Notes under the pieces: generated by a model
What the model was told of the DNA's origin: nothing
Seen by the model: the letters and a program-made list of their open reading frames with translations, nothing else
Database searches by the model: none
Source of the DNA: Sphingomonas sp. BK345
GTDB taxonomy: Bacteria; Pseudomonadota; Alphaproteobacteria; Sphingomonadales; Sphingomonadaceae
Assembly (NCBI RefSeq): GCF_014193845.1
Contig: NZ_JACHZX010000001.1
Coordinates: forward strand, 992,001-1,056,000
Length of the DNA stretch: 64,000 nucleotides
Direction of reading: 5' to 3'
Shown here: in pieces, positions 1-7,999 of the stretch
Layout: the number at the start of each line of letters is the position of its first letter
Numbering within the stretch: the stretch's first letter is position 1
Made by a program: the position numbers and the translations under genes

Positions 1-628
1 GCAGGAGGATCGCGGCGAGCACGCCGAGGTTGATCGCGTGCCGCGCCGGCAGCAGGATCGGCTTGCCGCCCATGTTGCCGTTGAGCTTGAGAAAGGCGAT
101 CACGCTGCCCGAGAAGGTGATCGCGCCGATCGCCACGCCGAGCCCCATCTCGACCCGGCTGACCGGGTTGATCAGCGCCACCGCGCTGCCATCGGGGAAG
201 AGCACCGGCACCGCGATGCCGAAGGCGACGGGGTTGAGGAAAGCCGCCGCGGCGACCAGCACCGCGGCGAGCCCGACCAGGCTGTGGAAGGCGGCGACGA
301 GCTGCGGCATCGCAGTCATCGCGATCCGCCGCGCCACACCGACGCCGATCACCGCGCCCAGCGCGATCGCGGCGACGATCTCGAACGCCGCGGCGTAATC
401 GACGCGCGCGATCAAAGCGGCATAATCCGCGCCCTCGATCAGCGTGGCGGTGAGCGGCACGTGCGTGACGAGCGTCGTCACCACCGCCACGCCCATGCCG
501 ATCATGCCGAGGCGGTTGCCACGCTGGCTGGTGGCGGGGCTGGAGAGCCCGCGCAGCGCCAGGATGAAGCACACGCCGGCGACGAGATAGGCCAGCGCGA
601 CCCAGGGGTTCACCGCGACATGCTCCAC
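1..628 (-). CDS. pntB: NAD(P) transhydrogenase subunit beta, 3' end cut by window
   Basis: This is the membrane and NADP(H)-binding subunit of proton-translocating transhydrogenase, which uses the proton gradient to make NADPH from NADH. About 209 residues are visible, from a GTG start (MEHVAVNPWVALAYLVAGVC) preceded by a GGGGGAG ribosome site. They contain several hydrophobic spans and the PntB-typical stretch SRVEMGLGVAIGAITFSGSV followed by KLNGNMGGKP. The C-terminal NADP domain lies outside the window. It starts 13 bases after pntA2, so it is the last visible gene of the pnt operon. The assignment is firm; the exact start could also be the in-frame GTG five codons later. Confidence 0.93.
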   Translation of the reverse strand, partial: MEHVAVNPWVALAYLVAGVCFILALRGLSSPATSQRGNRLGMIGMGVAVVTTLVTHVPLTATLIEGADYAALIARVDYAAAFEIVAAIALGAVIGVGVARRIAMTAMPQLVAAFHSLVGLAAVLVAAAAFLNPVAFGIAVPVLFPDGSAVALINPVSRVEMGLGVAIGAITFSGSVIAFLKLNGNMGGKPILLPARHAINLGVLAAILL

Positions 629-641
629 TTGGCTCTCCCCC

Positions 642-941
642 TCACGGCCGCGGTGCCGGCCGTTCCTTCTTCCTGTACATGGCGAGCATCCGCTGCGTCA
701 CCGCGAAGCCGCCGAAGATGTTGACGCTGGCGAGCACCACCGCGGCGAGCCCGAGCCATTTCGAGCCGGTGCTCCCCGCCGCCGCGCCCGCGATCAGCGC
801 GCCGACGATGATGACGCTGGAGATGGCGTTGGTCACCGCCATCAGCGGCGTGTGCAGCGCGGGCGTGACCGACCAGACGACGTAATAGCCGACGAAACAC
901 GCCAGCACGAAGATCGACAGGATCGCGACGAAGTCCATCAT
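642..941 (-). CDS. pntA2: NAD(P) transhydrogenase subunit alpha part 2
   Basis: This is the small membrane part of the split alpha subunit, about 99 residues with hydrophobic spans (for example ILSIFVLACFVGYYVVWSV) and the family segment TPLMAVTNAISSVIIVGAL. It forms part of the proton channel with PntB. The first ATG overlaps the TGA of the preceding DUF559 gene as ATGA; the next codon is also ATG and has better spacing from a GGAG site, so the start could be 938. In most relatives pntA2 directly follows pntA1; here a nuclease-like gene and a palindromic repeat separate them. Confidence 0.93.
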   Translation of the reverse strand: MMDFVAILSIFVLACFVGYYVVWSVTPALHTPLMAVTNAISSVIIVGALIAGAAAGSTGSKWLGLAAVVLASVNIFGGFAVTQRMLAMYRKKERPAPRP

Positions 942-1306
942 TGTGCTCCGGCGGTGCGGGTGGCGGCGAGCGTGACGAGGTGGCGGACGACGGCGTCGAG
1001 GTCGTCGAGCACGTCGCACGCGGCGAGGCGGGCGGTGAAGAGGCCGCGTTGGGCGAACCAGGCGTCGCGGGCGGCGTCGCGCGCGGGGCGGTCGCCGCGC
1101 TCGTGCGCCTCGCTGTCGAGCTCGATGATCAGGCGTGCGGCGTGGCAGTAGAAGTCGGCGACATACGGGCCGGACGGATGCTGGCGGCGGAAATTGAAGC
1201 CACCTGGCCGGTCACGCAACGCGCGCCAGAAAAGGACTTCTGGTAGCGACATGGCCTGTCGCGCTGCCCGTGCCCGCGCGGCCACACCTTCTTGCCCTTG
1301 CAGCAC
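938..1306 (-). CDS. DUF559-family endonuclease-like protein
   Basis: A 122-residue protein matching the DUF559 family, which has a fold related to very-short-patch-repair (Vsr) endonucleases. Visible family signatures are LPEVLFWRALRDR, FNFRRQHPSGPYVADFYC and LIIELDSEAH, the last two carrying the expected acidic and histidine active-site residues. It starts with GTG three bases from a palindromic repeat and its stop overlaps the pntA2 start, so it is built into the pnt operon although it has no evident link to transhydrogenation. An internal Met (residue 19) could be the true start. The function of the family is unproven. Confidence 0.82.
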   Translation of the reverse strand: MLQGQEGVAARARAARQAMSLPEVLFWRALRDRPGGFNFRRQHPSGPYVADFYCHAARLIIELDSEAHERGDRPARDAARDAWFAQRGLFTARLAACDVLDDLDAVVRHLVTLAATRTAGAQ

Positions 1307-1309
1307 CTA

Positions 1310-1447
1310 GATCCTCCCCTGCGAGGGGAGGTGGCAGGCCGCAGGCCTGACGGAGGGGTGACCCGGCCGGCGAGTGTCGGTGGACTCACGACGGGCGATA
1401 CCCCTCCGTCGCGCTTCGCGCGCCACCTCCCCTTTCAGGGGAGGATC
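1310..1447. repeat. Palindromic intergenic repeat, family A, copy 1
   Basis: A 138-base imperfect palindrome with inverted ends GATCCTCCCC and GGGGAGGATC, and inner inverted arms GACGGAGGGGTG and ACCCCTCCGTC. A second copy with the same ends, inner arms and central spacer motif GGCGAGTGTCG lies at 35921-36060. It occupies the gap between pntA1 and the DUF559 gene. It resembles REP/REPIN-type elements; no transposase is nearby. Confidence 0.85.
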
Positions 1448-1501
1448 GAGAAGGAGGTCCGCCACCATCATTCTAGTCTGTAAGAGAACATTGGGGCCCC
1501 C

Positions 1502-2626
1502 TCACGACACCAGCCTCGCGTTGACCACTGCGCCGCCGCGCGTCAGCCGCACCGCGTCGCCGATCTCGGCGTCGAGCACCGGGCGGCCCTGCTCCTTGTC
1601 CCAGAAGGTCGAGAGGAAGTTGTACAGGTTGCGCGAATAGAGCGCCGCCGAATCGGCCGCGAGCCGCGACGCCGTGTTGCGGTGCCCGATGATGCGCACG
1701 CCGTGACGCTCGACGATCTCGCCCGCTACCGCGCCCTCGACGTTGCCGCCCTGTTCCACCGCCAGGTCGACCAGCACGCTGCCCGGGCGCATCGTCGCCA
1801 GCTGCGCGTCGCTGACCAGCCGCGGCGCCGCGCGCCCCGGGATCAGCGCGGTGGTGATCACGATATCCTGCTTGGCGATGTGCGCCGACACCAGCTCGGC
1901 CTGCGCCTTCTGATACTCGGACGACATCTCGCCGGCATAGCCGCCGCTGCCCTCGCCCTCGATCCCCGCCACCGCCTCGACGAACACCGGCTTGGCGCCG
2001 AGCGACAGGATCTGCTCCTTGGTCGCCGAGCGCACGTCGGTGGCGGAGACCTGCGCGCCGAGCCGCCGCGCCGTGGCGATCGCCTGCAGCCCGGCGACCC
2101 CGACACCCATCACGAACACCCGCGCCGCCGAGACGGTGCCCGCCGCGGTCATCATCATCGGGAAGGCGCGGCCATATTCCGCCGCGGCGTCGATCACCGC
2201 CTTGTAGCCCGCCAGGTTCGACTGCGACGACAGCACGTCCATCGACTGCGCGCGCGTGATCCGCGGCATCAGGTCCATCGCCAGCGCCTCGTAGCCCGCC
2301 GCGGCATAGCCCTCGACTCGCGCGCGACCGTCGCCGAACGGCGCCATGATCGCCACCACCCAGGCGCCCGGCGCGATCCCGGCGAGCGAATCGGGCGCGG
2401 GCGGCTGCACCGCCAGCACGATCTCGGCGCCCGCCAGCGTCGCGGCGCGGTCGCCCAGCGCGGCGCCCGCGGCGGCATAGTCCGGATCGGCGATCGCCGC
2501 GCCCGCACCCGCGCCGGCCTCGACCGCGACCTCGGCGCCCAGCGCGATGAACTTGCGTGCGGTCTCGGGCGTGGCGGCGACGCGGCGCTCGCCCGATGCC
2601 TGCTCGCTGACGACCGCGATCTTCAC
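1502..2626 (-). CDS. pntA1: NAD(P) transhydrogenase subunit alpha part 1
   Basis: The soluble NAD(H)-binding subunit, 374 residues, of the alanine dehydrogenase/PNT N- and C-domain family. The N-terminus MKIAVVSEQASGERRVAATP and the internal segment RITRAQSMDVLSSQSNLAGY are characteristic, followed by the dinucleotide-fold region FVMGVGVAGLQAIATARRLG. It starts with GTG, 7 bases after the stop of the aa3 oxidase subunit IV gene, suggesting cotranscription. It lacks the membrane part, which is encoded by the separate pntA2 downstream. Confidence 0.95.
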   Translation of the reverse strand: MKIAVVSEQASGERRVAATPETARKFIALGAEVAVEAGAGAGAAIADPDYAAAGAALGDRAATLAGAEIVLAVQPPAPDSLAGIAPGAWVVAIMAPFGDGRARVEGYAAAGYEALAMDLMPRITRAQSMDVLSSQSNLAGYKAVIDAAAEYGRAFPMMMTAAGTVSAARVFVMGVGVAGLQAIATARRLGAQVSATDVRSATKEQILSLGAKPVFVEAVAGIEGEGSGGYAGEMSSEYQKAQAELVSAHIAKQDIVITTALIPGRAAPRLVSDAQLATMRPGSVLVDLAVEQGGNVEGAVAGEIVERHGVRIIGHRNTASRLAADSAALYSRNLYNFLSTFWDKEQGRPVLDAEIGDAVRLTRGGAVVNARLVS

Positions 2627-2633
2627 GCCGCGG

Positions 2634-2768
2634 TTACGCGATCAGCCAGATAACGAAGAAGGCGAGGAGAAAGCAGATCACCGCGCCGTACTTCAACCAG
2701 CCGATCATGCCGGAATAGGTCGCCTCGTGCGCCTTGATGTCGCCGCGCCCCGCGCCACTCTCCGCCAT
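2634..2768 (-). CDS. aa3-type cytochrome c oxidase subunit IV
   Basis: A 44-residue protein, MAESGAGRGDIKAHEATYSG at the N-terminus followed by one membrane span (about residues 25-43, WLKYGAVICFLLAFFVIWLI). The HEATYSG(M/F) plus single-span layout is that of the small bacterial aa3 oxidase subunit IV family. It heads the leftward operon with pntA1 7 bases downstream. The rest of the oxidase assembly set is about 25 kb away at 27.3-30.9 kb. Confidence 0.85.
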   Translation of the reverse strand: MAESGAGRGDIKAHEATYSGMIGWLKYGAVICFLLAFFVIWLIA

Positions 2769-2910
2769 CTTTTCCTCATATTTGTCACTATCGTCTTCGG
2801 CAGCGTAGAGGCGCGCTCTCGCGGAGGCAATATCACCGTTGCGGCTTAAGCCCGCCTTTACTCGCAGCGGTTAGGCGATAGGCAGGGAGCCACGGGACGA
2901 TAGGCCAGAC

Positions 2911-4326
2911 ATGACGCGTAACGGACAACGTCTGCTGATGCTGATCGACGAGGACGCGGCACAGCGTCGCGTGATCGCGACGCTCGCCGCGCGCGGCGGG
3001 TGGCGAATCGTGTTCGCGGACGATCCCGCCGCGGCGGTGGCGACGCTCGCCACGCCCGACGGCATGCAGCTCGACGCGATCCTGCTCGATCCGGGCAGCG
3101 CGGGCTGGGACCCGGCCGAGCTGATCGGCGAGCTGCGCGGCTATCGCGCGCAGCTGCCGATCCTGATGCTCACCGCGCAGGCCTCGGTGGCGCAGGCGGT
3201 GGACGCGATGCGCGCCGGCGCGACCGACTATCTCGCCAAACCGCTCGCGCCCGAACGGCTGCTCCAGGCGCTCGACCGCGCGGTCGCCGCCACTGCGGCG
3301 GGCGAGCTGCGCCCGCTGACCGAGAAAATCCCGGCGATGCTGGGCTTCGACGAGATCATCGGCACCGCACCCGAGTTCCGCGCCGCGCTGACGATCGCGG
3401 CCAAAGCGGCGCGCGCGCGCGTCCCCGTGCTGATCGAGGGCGAGAGCGGCGTCGGCAAGGAAGTCGTCGCCGAGGCGATCCACGCCGCCAGCCCGCGCGC
3501 GGAGGCGCCGCGGATCACGCTCAACTGCGGCGCGATTCCCGCCAACCAGATCGAGAGCGCGCTGTTCGGCCATGAGGAGGGCGCTTTCCCCGGCGCGTTC
3601 CAGCGCAAGACCGGCCGCATGGTCGAGGCTGACGGCGGCACGCTCTTCCTCGACGAGGTCGATCACCTGCCGCTCGACGCGCAGCGCCGGCTGCTGTCCG
3701 CGCTCCAGTCGGGCGAGGTGCTGCCGCTCGGCGGGCGCCACGCGCGCGCGGTCGACGTGCGCGTGATCGCCGCCACCAACAAGCGCCTGCTCGACGAGGT
3801 CGCCGCCGGGCGCTTCCGCGAGGACCTCTACTACCGCCTCAACGCGGTGTCGGTGGTGATCCCGCCGCTGCGCGAGCGCGCCGGCGACATCCCCGCGCTG
3901 ACGCGCCACCTGCTCGAGCGGATCGCGACCCAGCCGGGGTTGCGCGAGCTCGCGATCAGCGACGACGCGGTGATGCTGCTGATGACCTACGACTGGCCGC
4001 ACAACGTGCGCCAGCTGCAGGACGCGCTGTTCCGCGCCGCGGTGCAGTGCGACGGCGACACGCTGACTCGCGCCGATTTCCCGCAGATCGCGGCGCTGGG
4101 CCAGCGCGGCCCGCGCGCGGCGAGCCGCGGCGGCGAGGCGGCGGGCGTGCCCCTGTTCCGCTCCGACGGGCACCTGCGCACGATCGAGGAGATCGAGGCC
4201 GATCTGATCCGGCTGGCGATCACGCACTATCGCGGCCGCATGACCGAGGTGGCGCGACGGCTCGGCATCGGACGCTCGACGCTCTACCGCAAGCTCGGCG
4301 AGCTCGGCATCGACAGCGCGGCGTGA
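2911..4326 (+). CDS. NtrC-type response regulator (receiver, AAA+, Fis HTH) with altered GAFTGA loop
   Basis: A 471-residue regulator in three parts: a receiver domain (about residues 7-125; acidic pair D13/E14 region, phosphoacceptor candidate D60, T88, K110), an AAA+ domain (Walker A GESGVGK at 177-183, Walker B region GGTLFLDEVD at 242-251), and a Fis-type helix-turn-helix at the C-terminus (MTEVARRLGIGRSTLYRKL). The loop that contacts sigma-54, normally GAFTGA, reads GAFPGA at 224-229. Thr in this loop is important for sigma-54 remodelling in studied members, so this protein may act in another way. No histidine kinase gene adjoins it. Confidence 0.92.
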   Translation: MTRNGQRLLMLIDEDAAQRRVIATLAARGGWRIVFADDPAAAVATLATPDGMQLDAILLDPGSAGWDPAELIGELRGYRAQLPILMLTAQASVAQAVDAMRAGATDYLAKPLAPERLLQALDRAVAATAAGELRPLTEKIPAMLGFDEIIGTAPEFRAALTIAAKAARARVPVLIEGESGVGKEVVAEAIHAASPRAEAPRITLNCGAIPANQIESALFGHEEGAFPGAFQRKTGRMVEADGGTLFLDEVDHLPLDAQRRLLSALQSGEVLPLGGRHARAVDVRVIAATNKRLLDEVAAGRFREDLYYRLNAVSVVIPPLRERAGDIPALTRHLLERIATQPGLRELAISDDAVMLLMTYDWPHNVRQLQDALFRAAVQCDGDTLTRADFPQIAALGQRGPRAASRGGEAAGVPLFRSDGHLRTIEEIEADLIRLAITHYRGRMTEVARRLGIGRSTLYRKLGELGIDSAA

Positions 4327-4342
4327 GTCGCGCACGGCCGCT

Positions 4343-4780
4343 TCACCGCCGCCGCGTCGCGCGGGCCTCGGCCAGCGCGGTGCGCGCCGGGCGGTGGAAT
4401 ACCAGCAGCCGCGCCACGGTGTAGTTGACCGGCAGCACCACCGCGATCGCGAGCAATTTGGCGAAGGCTGGCGCGATCAGCAGCGACGCCTCGGCGACGA
4501 TGGCGGTGCTCAGCGTCAACCCGATCAGCACCATGATCGCGAAGCGCAGCGCCTGCGCCAGCACCGCGCCCTCGCGCGCGGCGAAGGTCCACTCGCGGTT
4601 GAGCCAGAAGTTCACCACCGAAGCGACCGCATAGGACACGACGTTGCTCAGCCCCGGGTCGGTGCCGAGCTCGGCGAGCAGCAGGAACAGGCAGGCGTCG
4701 AGCAGCGTCGCGATCGCGCCGACGCTGGCGAACCGCGCGCCGCTCCCCGCGAGCGACGTCAGGACAGCGCGCATCGTCAC
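4343..4780 (-). CDS. GtrA family membrane protein
   Basis: A 145-residue protein with four hydrophobic spans and the GtrA-family segment VVSYAVASVVNFWLNREWTF followed by a C-terminal NYTVARLLVF. GtrA proteins are thought to flip polyprenyl-phosphate-linked sugars across the inner membrane. The GTG start overlaps the stop of the upstream GT-C-type glycosyltransferase as GTGA, so the two are probably translated together and act in one surface-glycan modification step. A start at the ATG two codons later is also possible. Confidence 0.88.
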   Translation of the reverse strand: MTMRAVLTSLAGSGARFASVGAIATLLDACLFLLLAELGTDPGLSNVVSYAVASVVNFWLNREWTFAAREGAVLAQALRFAIMVLIGLTLSTAIVAEASLLIAPAFAKLLAIAVVLPVNYTVARLLVFHRPARTALAEARATRRR

Positions 4781-6387
4781 TTCACCTCTCCCGGTGCGAC
4801 GAAGGCGTGGGCGCGGGCGGTCACCAGCGCCGCGGCGCGATAGCCGTGCGCCAGCGCGTAGCGCTCGAACGCCGGATCGAACGGCGTCTCCCAGCCGGTG
4901 ACGATCGCGCTCGGCGGCCGTGCGGCGAGGAACGCGTCGAGCGTCGCGGGCGCGGCGGTGGTGAACCAGCGGCGGTCCGCAGGCGCGAGATAGGGTGCGA
5001 GCCGGTAGACGAACGGCCCGTTGGCGAACTCGGGGTAGATCGCCAGGCCACCCTCGAGCGGCAGGATCGGCGCCAGCGTCGCGACCGGCGCGGCGCTGCC
5101 GCCGACCAGCACGCGCAGCCGCTCGCCGTCAGCATGGACCTCGACCCCGGCCCAGCGCGCCGGCCGCAGCGAGTCGGGCACGCCCGCGAGCAGCCGCGGC
5201 CCGAGCAGGAGGAGGCAGATCGCCGCCCCCGCCCACAGGGCCGCGGTCGCGGGCGCGCGCGCCTTGGCGGGCACGGCGGCGTAGGCGAGGATCACGGTCG
5301 CCGCCACGAACGGCAGCGGCGGCAGGTAATATTGCGGAAAGGCCGGGGTCGGCAGGAACGACAGCGCCGCGCCCGACAGCGCCAGCGCGCCGCACAGCAC
5401 GAGCGGCCAGGCCGGCGCACCGCGCTCGCGCTGCCCGCGCCACGCCGCCGCGACGAACAGCGCGATCAGCAGCAGCGCGAGCGCGCCGCCGGCGCCGAGC
5501 CACACCTGGTCGGCGACCATGATCTTGCCCGCCAGCGTCATCACCTTGGGCTCGGTCGCCTGCTGCCAATAGGCGCGGTGCGGTCCGGTGAAATAGCGGA
5601 TGGTGTGCGCCAGCAGCCCCTCGGGCTCGCGCGCGAGATACACCAGCAGCGGCGTGCCGCCGACCAGCCCGCCGAGCAGCAGCGGGATCACTACGGTGCG
5701 GAGTCGCTCGGCGAGCGACAGCGTCTCGCGCCGCACCAGCAGCGCGGCGACCCCGACGCAGGGCAGCACGAAGACGAACGCCACCTTCATCATCACCGCG
5801 AGCGCGAGGCTGCACCCCGCCGCCGCGATGGTCACCGGCGCCGGCCGCTCGCGCCGCATCCCGACGATCAGCAGGTGCAGCCCGAACAGCGCGAACGGCA
5901 CCGGCAGGAAGTTGTTGGTGACGAGCATGCCCGCCGGGTCGAGCAGTCCGCCGCTCGCCAGCGCCAGCCCGGCGAACAGCGCGGCGGGGAGGCGCTCGCG
6001 CGGCACGGCGACATGCGCGCGCGCCATGACCCACAGCAGCGCGGCGGTGGCGATCCAGCAGGCCGCGACCAGCAGCCGCCCGACCAGCAGCAGATGGTCC
6101 GCGCCGGTCAGCACATAGACGCCGCCGAGCAGCAGCGGCAGGCCGGGGAAGTGGTTGTAGCCGAGCGTCTGGTACAGCGGCTCGCGGAACACCAGCCGTG
6201 CCGCGGCGACATGGCCCTGCTCGTCGTGACCGAGCGGGAAGGCCATGATCCGCCCGAACAGCCCGAGCAGCAGCGTTCCCGCGCTCGCCGCTACAGCGGT
6301 GCGTCGGACCAACGCGGCCCCGCCGCGCGCCGCGGCGGTGTGCCGCACCGGCGCGGGGTCGATCGCGACGAGCGGCAGCGCGCCCAT
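4777..6387 (-). CDS. GT-C-type membrane glycosyltransferase (ArnT/PMT-like)
   Basis: A 536-residue multispanning protein. After the first span it carries FPLGHDEQGHVAAARLV, with the acidic DE pair typical of the first periplasmic loop of ArnT/PMT-type GT-C enzymes, which use polyprenyl-phosphate sugars. About ten more hydrophobic spans follow, then a C-terminal soluble part. It lies directly upstream of, and overlaps, the GtrA gene, fitting a pair in which GtrA supplies the lipid-linked sugar. The sugar and acceptor cannot be read from the sequence. Confidence 0.8.
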   Translation of the reverse strand: MGALPLVAIDPAPVRHTAAARGGAALVRRTAVAASAGTLLLGLFGRIMAFPLGHDEQGHVAAARLVFREPLYQTLGYNHFPGLPLLLGGVYVLTGADHLLLVGRLLVAACWIATAALLWVMARAHVAVPRERLPAALFAGLALASGGLLDPAGMLVTNNFLPVPFALFGLHLLIVGMRRERPAPVTIAAAGCSLALAVMMKVAFVFVLPCVGVAALLVRRETLSLAERLRTVVIPLLLGGLVGGTPLLVYLAREPEGLLAHTIRYFTGPHRAYWQQATEPKVMTLAGKIMVADQVWLGAGGALALLLIALFVAAAWRGQRERGAPAWPLVLCGALALSGAALSFLPTPAFPQYYLPPLPFVAATVILAYAAVPAKARAPATAALWAGAAICLLLLGPRLLAGVPDSLRPARWAGVEVHADGERLRVLVGGSAAPVATLAPILPLEGGLAIYPEFANGPFVYRLAPYLAPADRRWFTTAAPATLDAFLAARPPSAIVTGWETPFDPAFERYALAHGYRAAALVTARAHAFVAPGEVK

Positions 6388-6397
6388 CGCGCGCGCC

Positions 6398-7078
6398 TCA
6401 GGCCGCTGCGCCGCGGCGCGCGCGCCGCCGCAGCATCGCGCCGACCAGACCGAGTCCGGCGATCATCGTCATCCACGTCGCCGGCTCCGGCACCGCGCCG
6501 CCGGTGGCCTGCTGGAAGACGATGTCGTCGAGCTCGAACGAGGTCGGCGAGCTGAAGGTCAGGCGGCGCAGCGTCTCGCCCGCGGCCAGCGCGACGGCGA
6601 CGCGGCGGTTGCCCGTCGCCGAGGTCTCGCTGCCATAGCCGCGCGTGATCAGGTCGCTGCCCAGCACGCTGAGCACGCCCGCGCTGGTCTCGACGATCAG
6701 TTCGTTGGCGCGGTCGATCGAGCCCCAGTAGAAGCTGAAGTCGCCCAGCGCGGCGCCGACAAAGTCGGTGAAGTCGAGCGTCGCCGATCCCGCCACGCCG
6801 CCGCCCGGCACCGAGAGGTAGCGCGTCAGGTCGCCCGCGGGCGCATAGCCCTGCTTGGGCTGGAAGCCCTGGAGGATCTGATAGGTGCTCCCCGCGGCGA
6901 AGACGATCCCGGCGGGCAGCGCGCCCTCGAAGTCGAGCGTCAGTATGCCGCTGGCGCCCGGGTCGGGGGCGCCGGGCACGCTGCCGACGAGCGTCGCCGC
7001 CGCGGCGGGCGTGCCCGCAAGCGCGGCGATGCCGAGAAGAAAGGATGCCGCGAGTGTACGCACCGTTACTGCCCCCAT
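6398..7078 (-). CDS. Exported PEPxxWA-CTERM-like anchor protein
   Basis: A 226-residue exported protein. It has an N-terminal signal peptide (VRTLAASFLLGIAALAGTPAAAA) and ends with a CTERM sorting signal: VPEPATWMTMIAGLGLVG, then a basic tail. PEP-CTERM proteins are processed by exosortases and are often tied to exopolysaccharide export. The middle resembles a beta-rich domain of unknown function (LDFEGALPAGIVF, then STYQILQGFQP). The motif reads PEPATWM rather than the usual PEPATWA. It is 10 bases upstream of the GT-C gene, on the same strand, which fits a surface-glycan context. Confidence 0.85.
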   Translation of the reverse strand: MGAVTVRTLAASFLLGIAALAGTPAAAATLVGSVPGAPDPGASGILTLDFEGALPAGIVFAAGSTYQILQGFQPKQGYAPAGDLTRYLSVPGGGVAGSATLDFTDFVGAALGDFSFYWGSIDRANELIVETSAGVLSVLGSDLITRGYGSETSATGNRRVAVALAAGETLRRLTFSSPTSFELDDIVFQQATGGAVPEPATWMTMIAGLGLVGAMLRRRARRGAAA

Positions 7079-7363
7079 GTTCGTGTCACACGAGTCGTGT
7101 CATGTCCCCGCGGCGAGTGTAGCGGGCGGCGGCGCGGCACGGCGGGCGCATCGGGTGTAATACCGGGAGCCGCGGCGCGCGCTCGATCGGGATCGGGTGT
7201 CGCTCCTTTGATCCATGTCAAAAGCGGACTGTTCCCCGCGACCGCCGGAATCCCGGGGCGAAGCGGACGAAACGATGGTTCGCGACGTCGTGGCGCCTCG
7301 GCCCCGCGCTCGCGGGCGCACGATGGGCCGCAAGTCGAAGCACGGGCTAGGCCAGCGCGACCA

Positions 7364-7999
7364 TCACTCCAGCGCAGCGCGAATCGCCGCGCCCGCGGCG
7401 AGCGGCGCGCCGACGAGCAGCACCAGGCTGGTCGCGGCGAGCAGTTGGAGACCGCCGGCCCCGCCGGTCAGCGTTCCCGCGCCGAAGATCAGCAGTGGCA
7501 CCGCGAGCGGCAGCATCACCAGCCCCGCCACCGCGCCCGCGCCGCGCACCCCCGCGGTGAGCGCCGCGGTCGCCACCGCCAGCGCCGCGAGCCCCGGCGT
7601 CCCGAGCGCCAGCCCGGCCAGCACCAGCAGCAGCTGCTCGGCCGAGAGATCGAGCAGAGCCGCCGCCACCAATGTCGCGAGCAGCAGCGGCGGCGCGAAC
7701 GCCAGCCAATGCGCCGCCACCTTGGCCAGGGCGACCGTCGCCGGCGTCCGGCCGCGGACGACGAGTTGGTCGATTACCCCGGACTCGAGGTCGGGCGCGA
7801 CCAGCCGCTCGACCGGCAGCAGCGCGGCGAGCAGCGCCGCCGCCCAGATCACCCCGCCGCCGACGCGCGCCAGCAGCGTCGCGTCGGGGCCGATCGCGAA
7901 AGGGAACAAGGTCGCGACCAGCAGGAAAAAGCTGATCAGCAAGGTCGCGCCCCCGCCCCCATAATATCGACGCACGTCACGCCAGATCAGCGCGGTCAC
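7364..7999 (-). CDS. ccmB: Heme exporter protein CcmB
   Basis: The membrane subunit of the CcmAB(C) ABC complex of cytochrome c maturation. It has 211 residues with about six spans; the N-terminus VTALIWRDVRRYYGGGGATL and the segment RLVAPDLESGVIDQLVVRG match the family (LFEEDYRDGSLEQ equivalent). The GTG start overlaps the ccmA stop as GTGA; reading further upstream gives only arginine-rich shadow sequence from the ccmA frame. No ccmC, ccmD, ccmE or ccmF follows, so the rest of the pathway must lie elsewhere. Confidence 0.9.
   Translation of the reverse strand: MTALIWRDVRRYYGGGGATLLISFFLLVATLFPFAIGPDATLLARVGGGVIWAAALLAALLPVERLVAPDLESGVIDQLVVRGRTPATVALAKVAAHWLAFAPPLLLATLVAAALLDLSAEQLLLVLAGLALGTPGLAALAVATAALTAGVRGAGAVAGLVMLPLAVPLLIFGAGTLTGGAGGLQLLAATSLVLLVGAPLAAGAAIRAALE

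Noticed and set aside
1310..1447. Possible CRISPR array or attachment site at the repeats
   Set aside because: The elements are single imperfect palindromes, not regular direct repeats with spacers, and no cas or integrase gene is near.
4807..6555. Long rightward open frame of 582 codons
   Set aside because: It is the antisense of the GT-C gene, with the arginine/glutamine-rich composition of GC-rich shadow frames and no domain.
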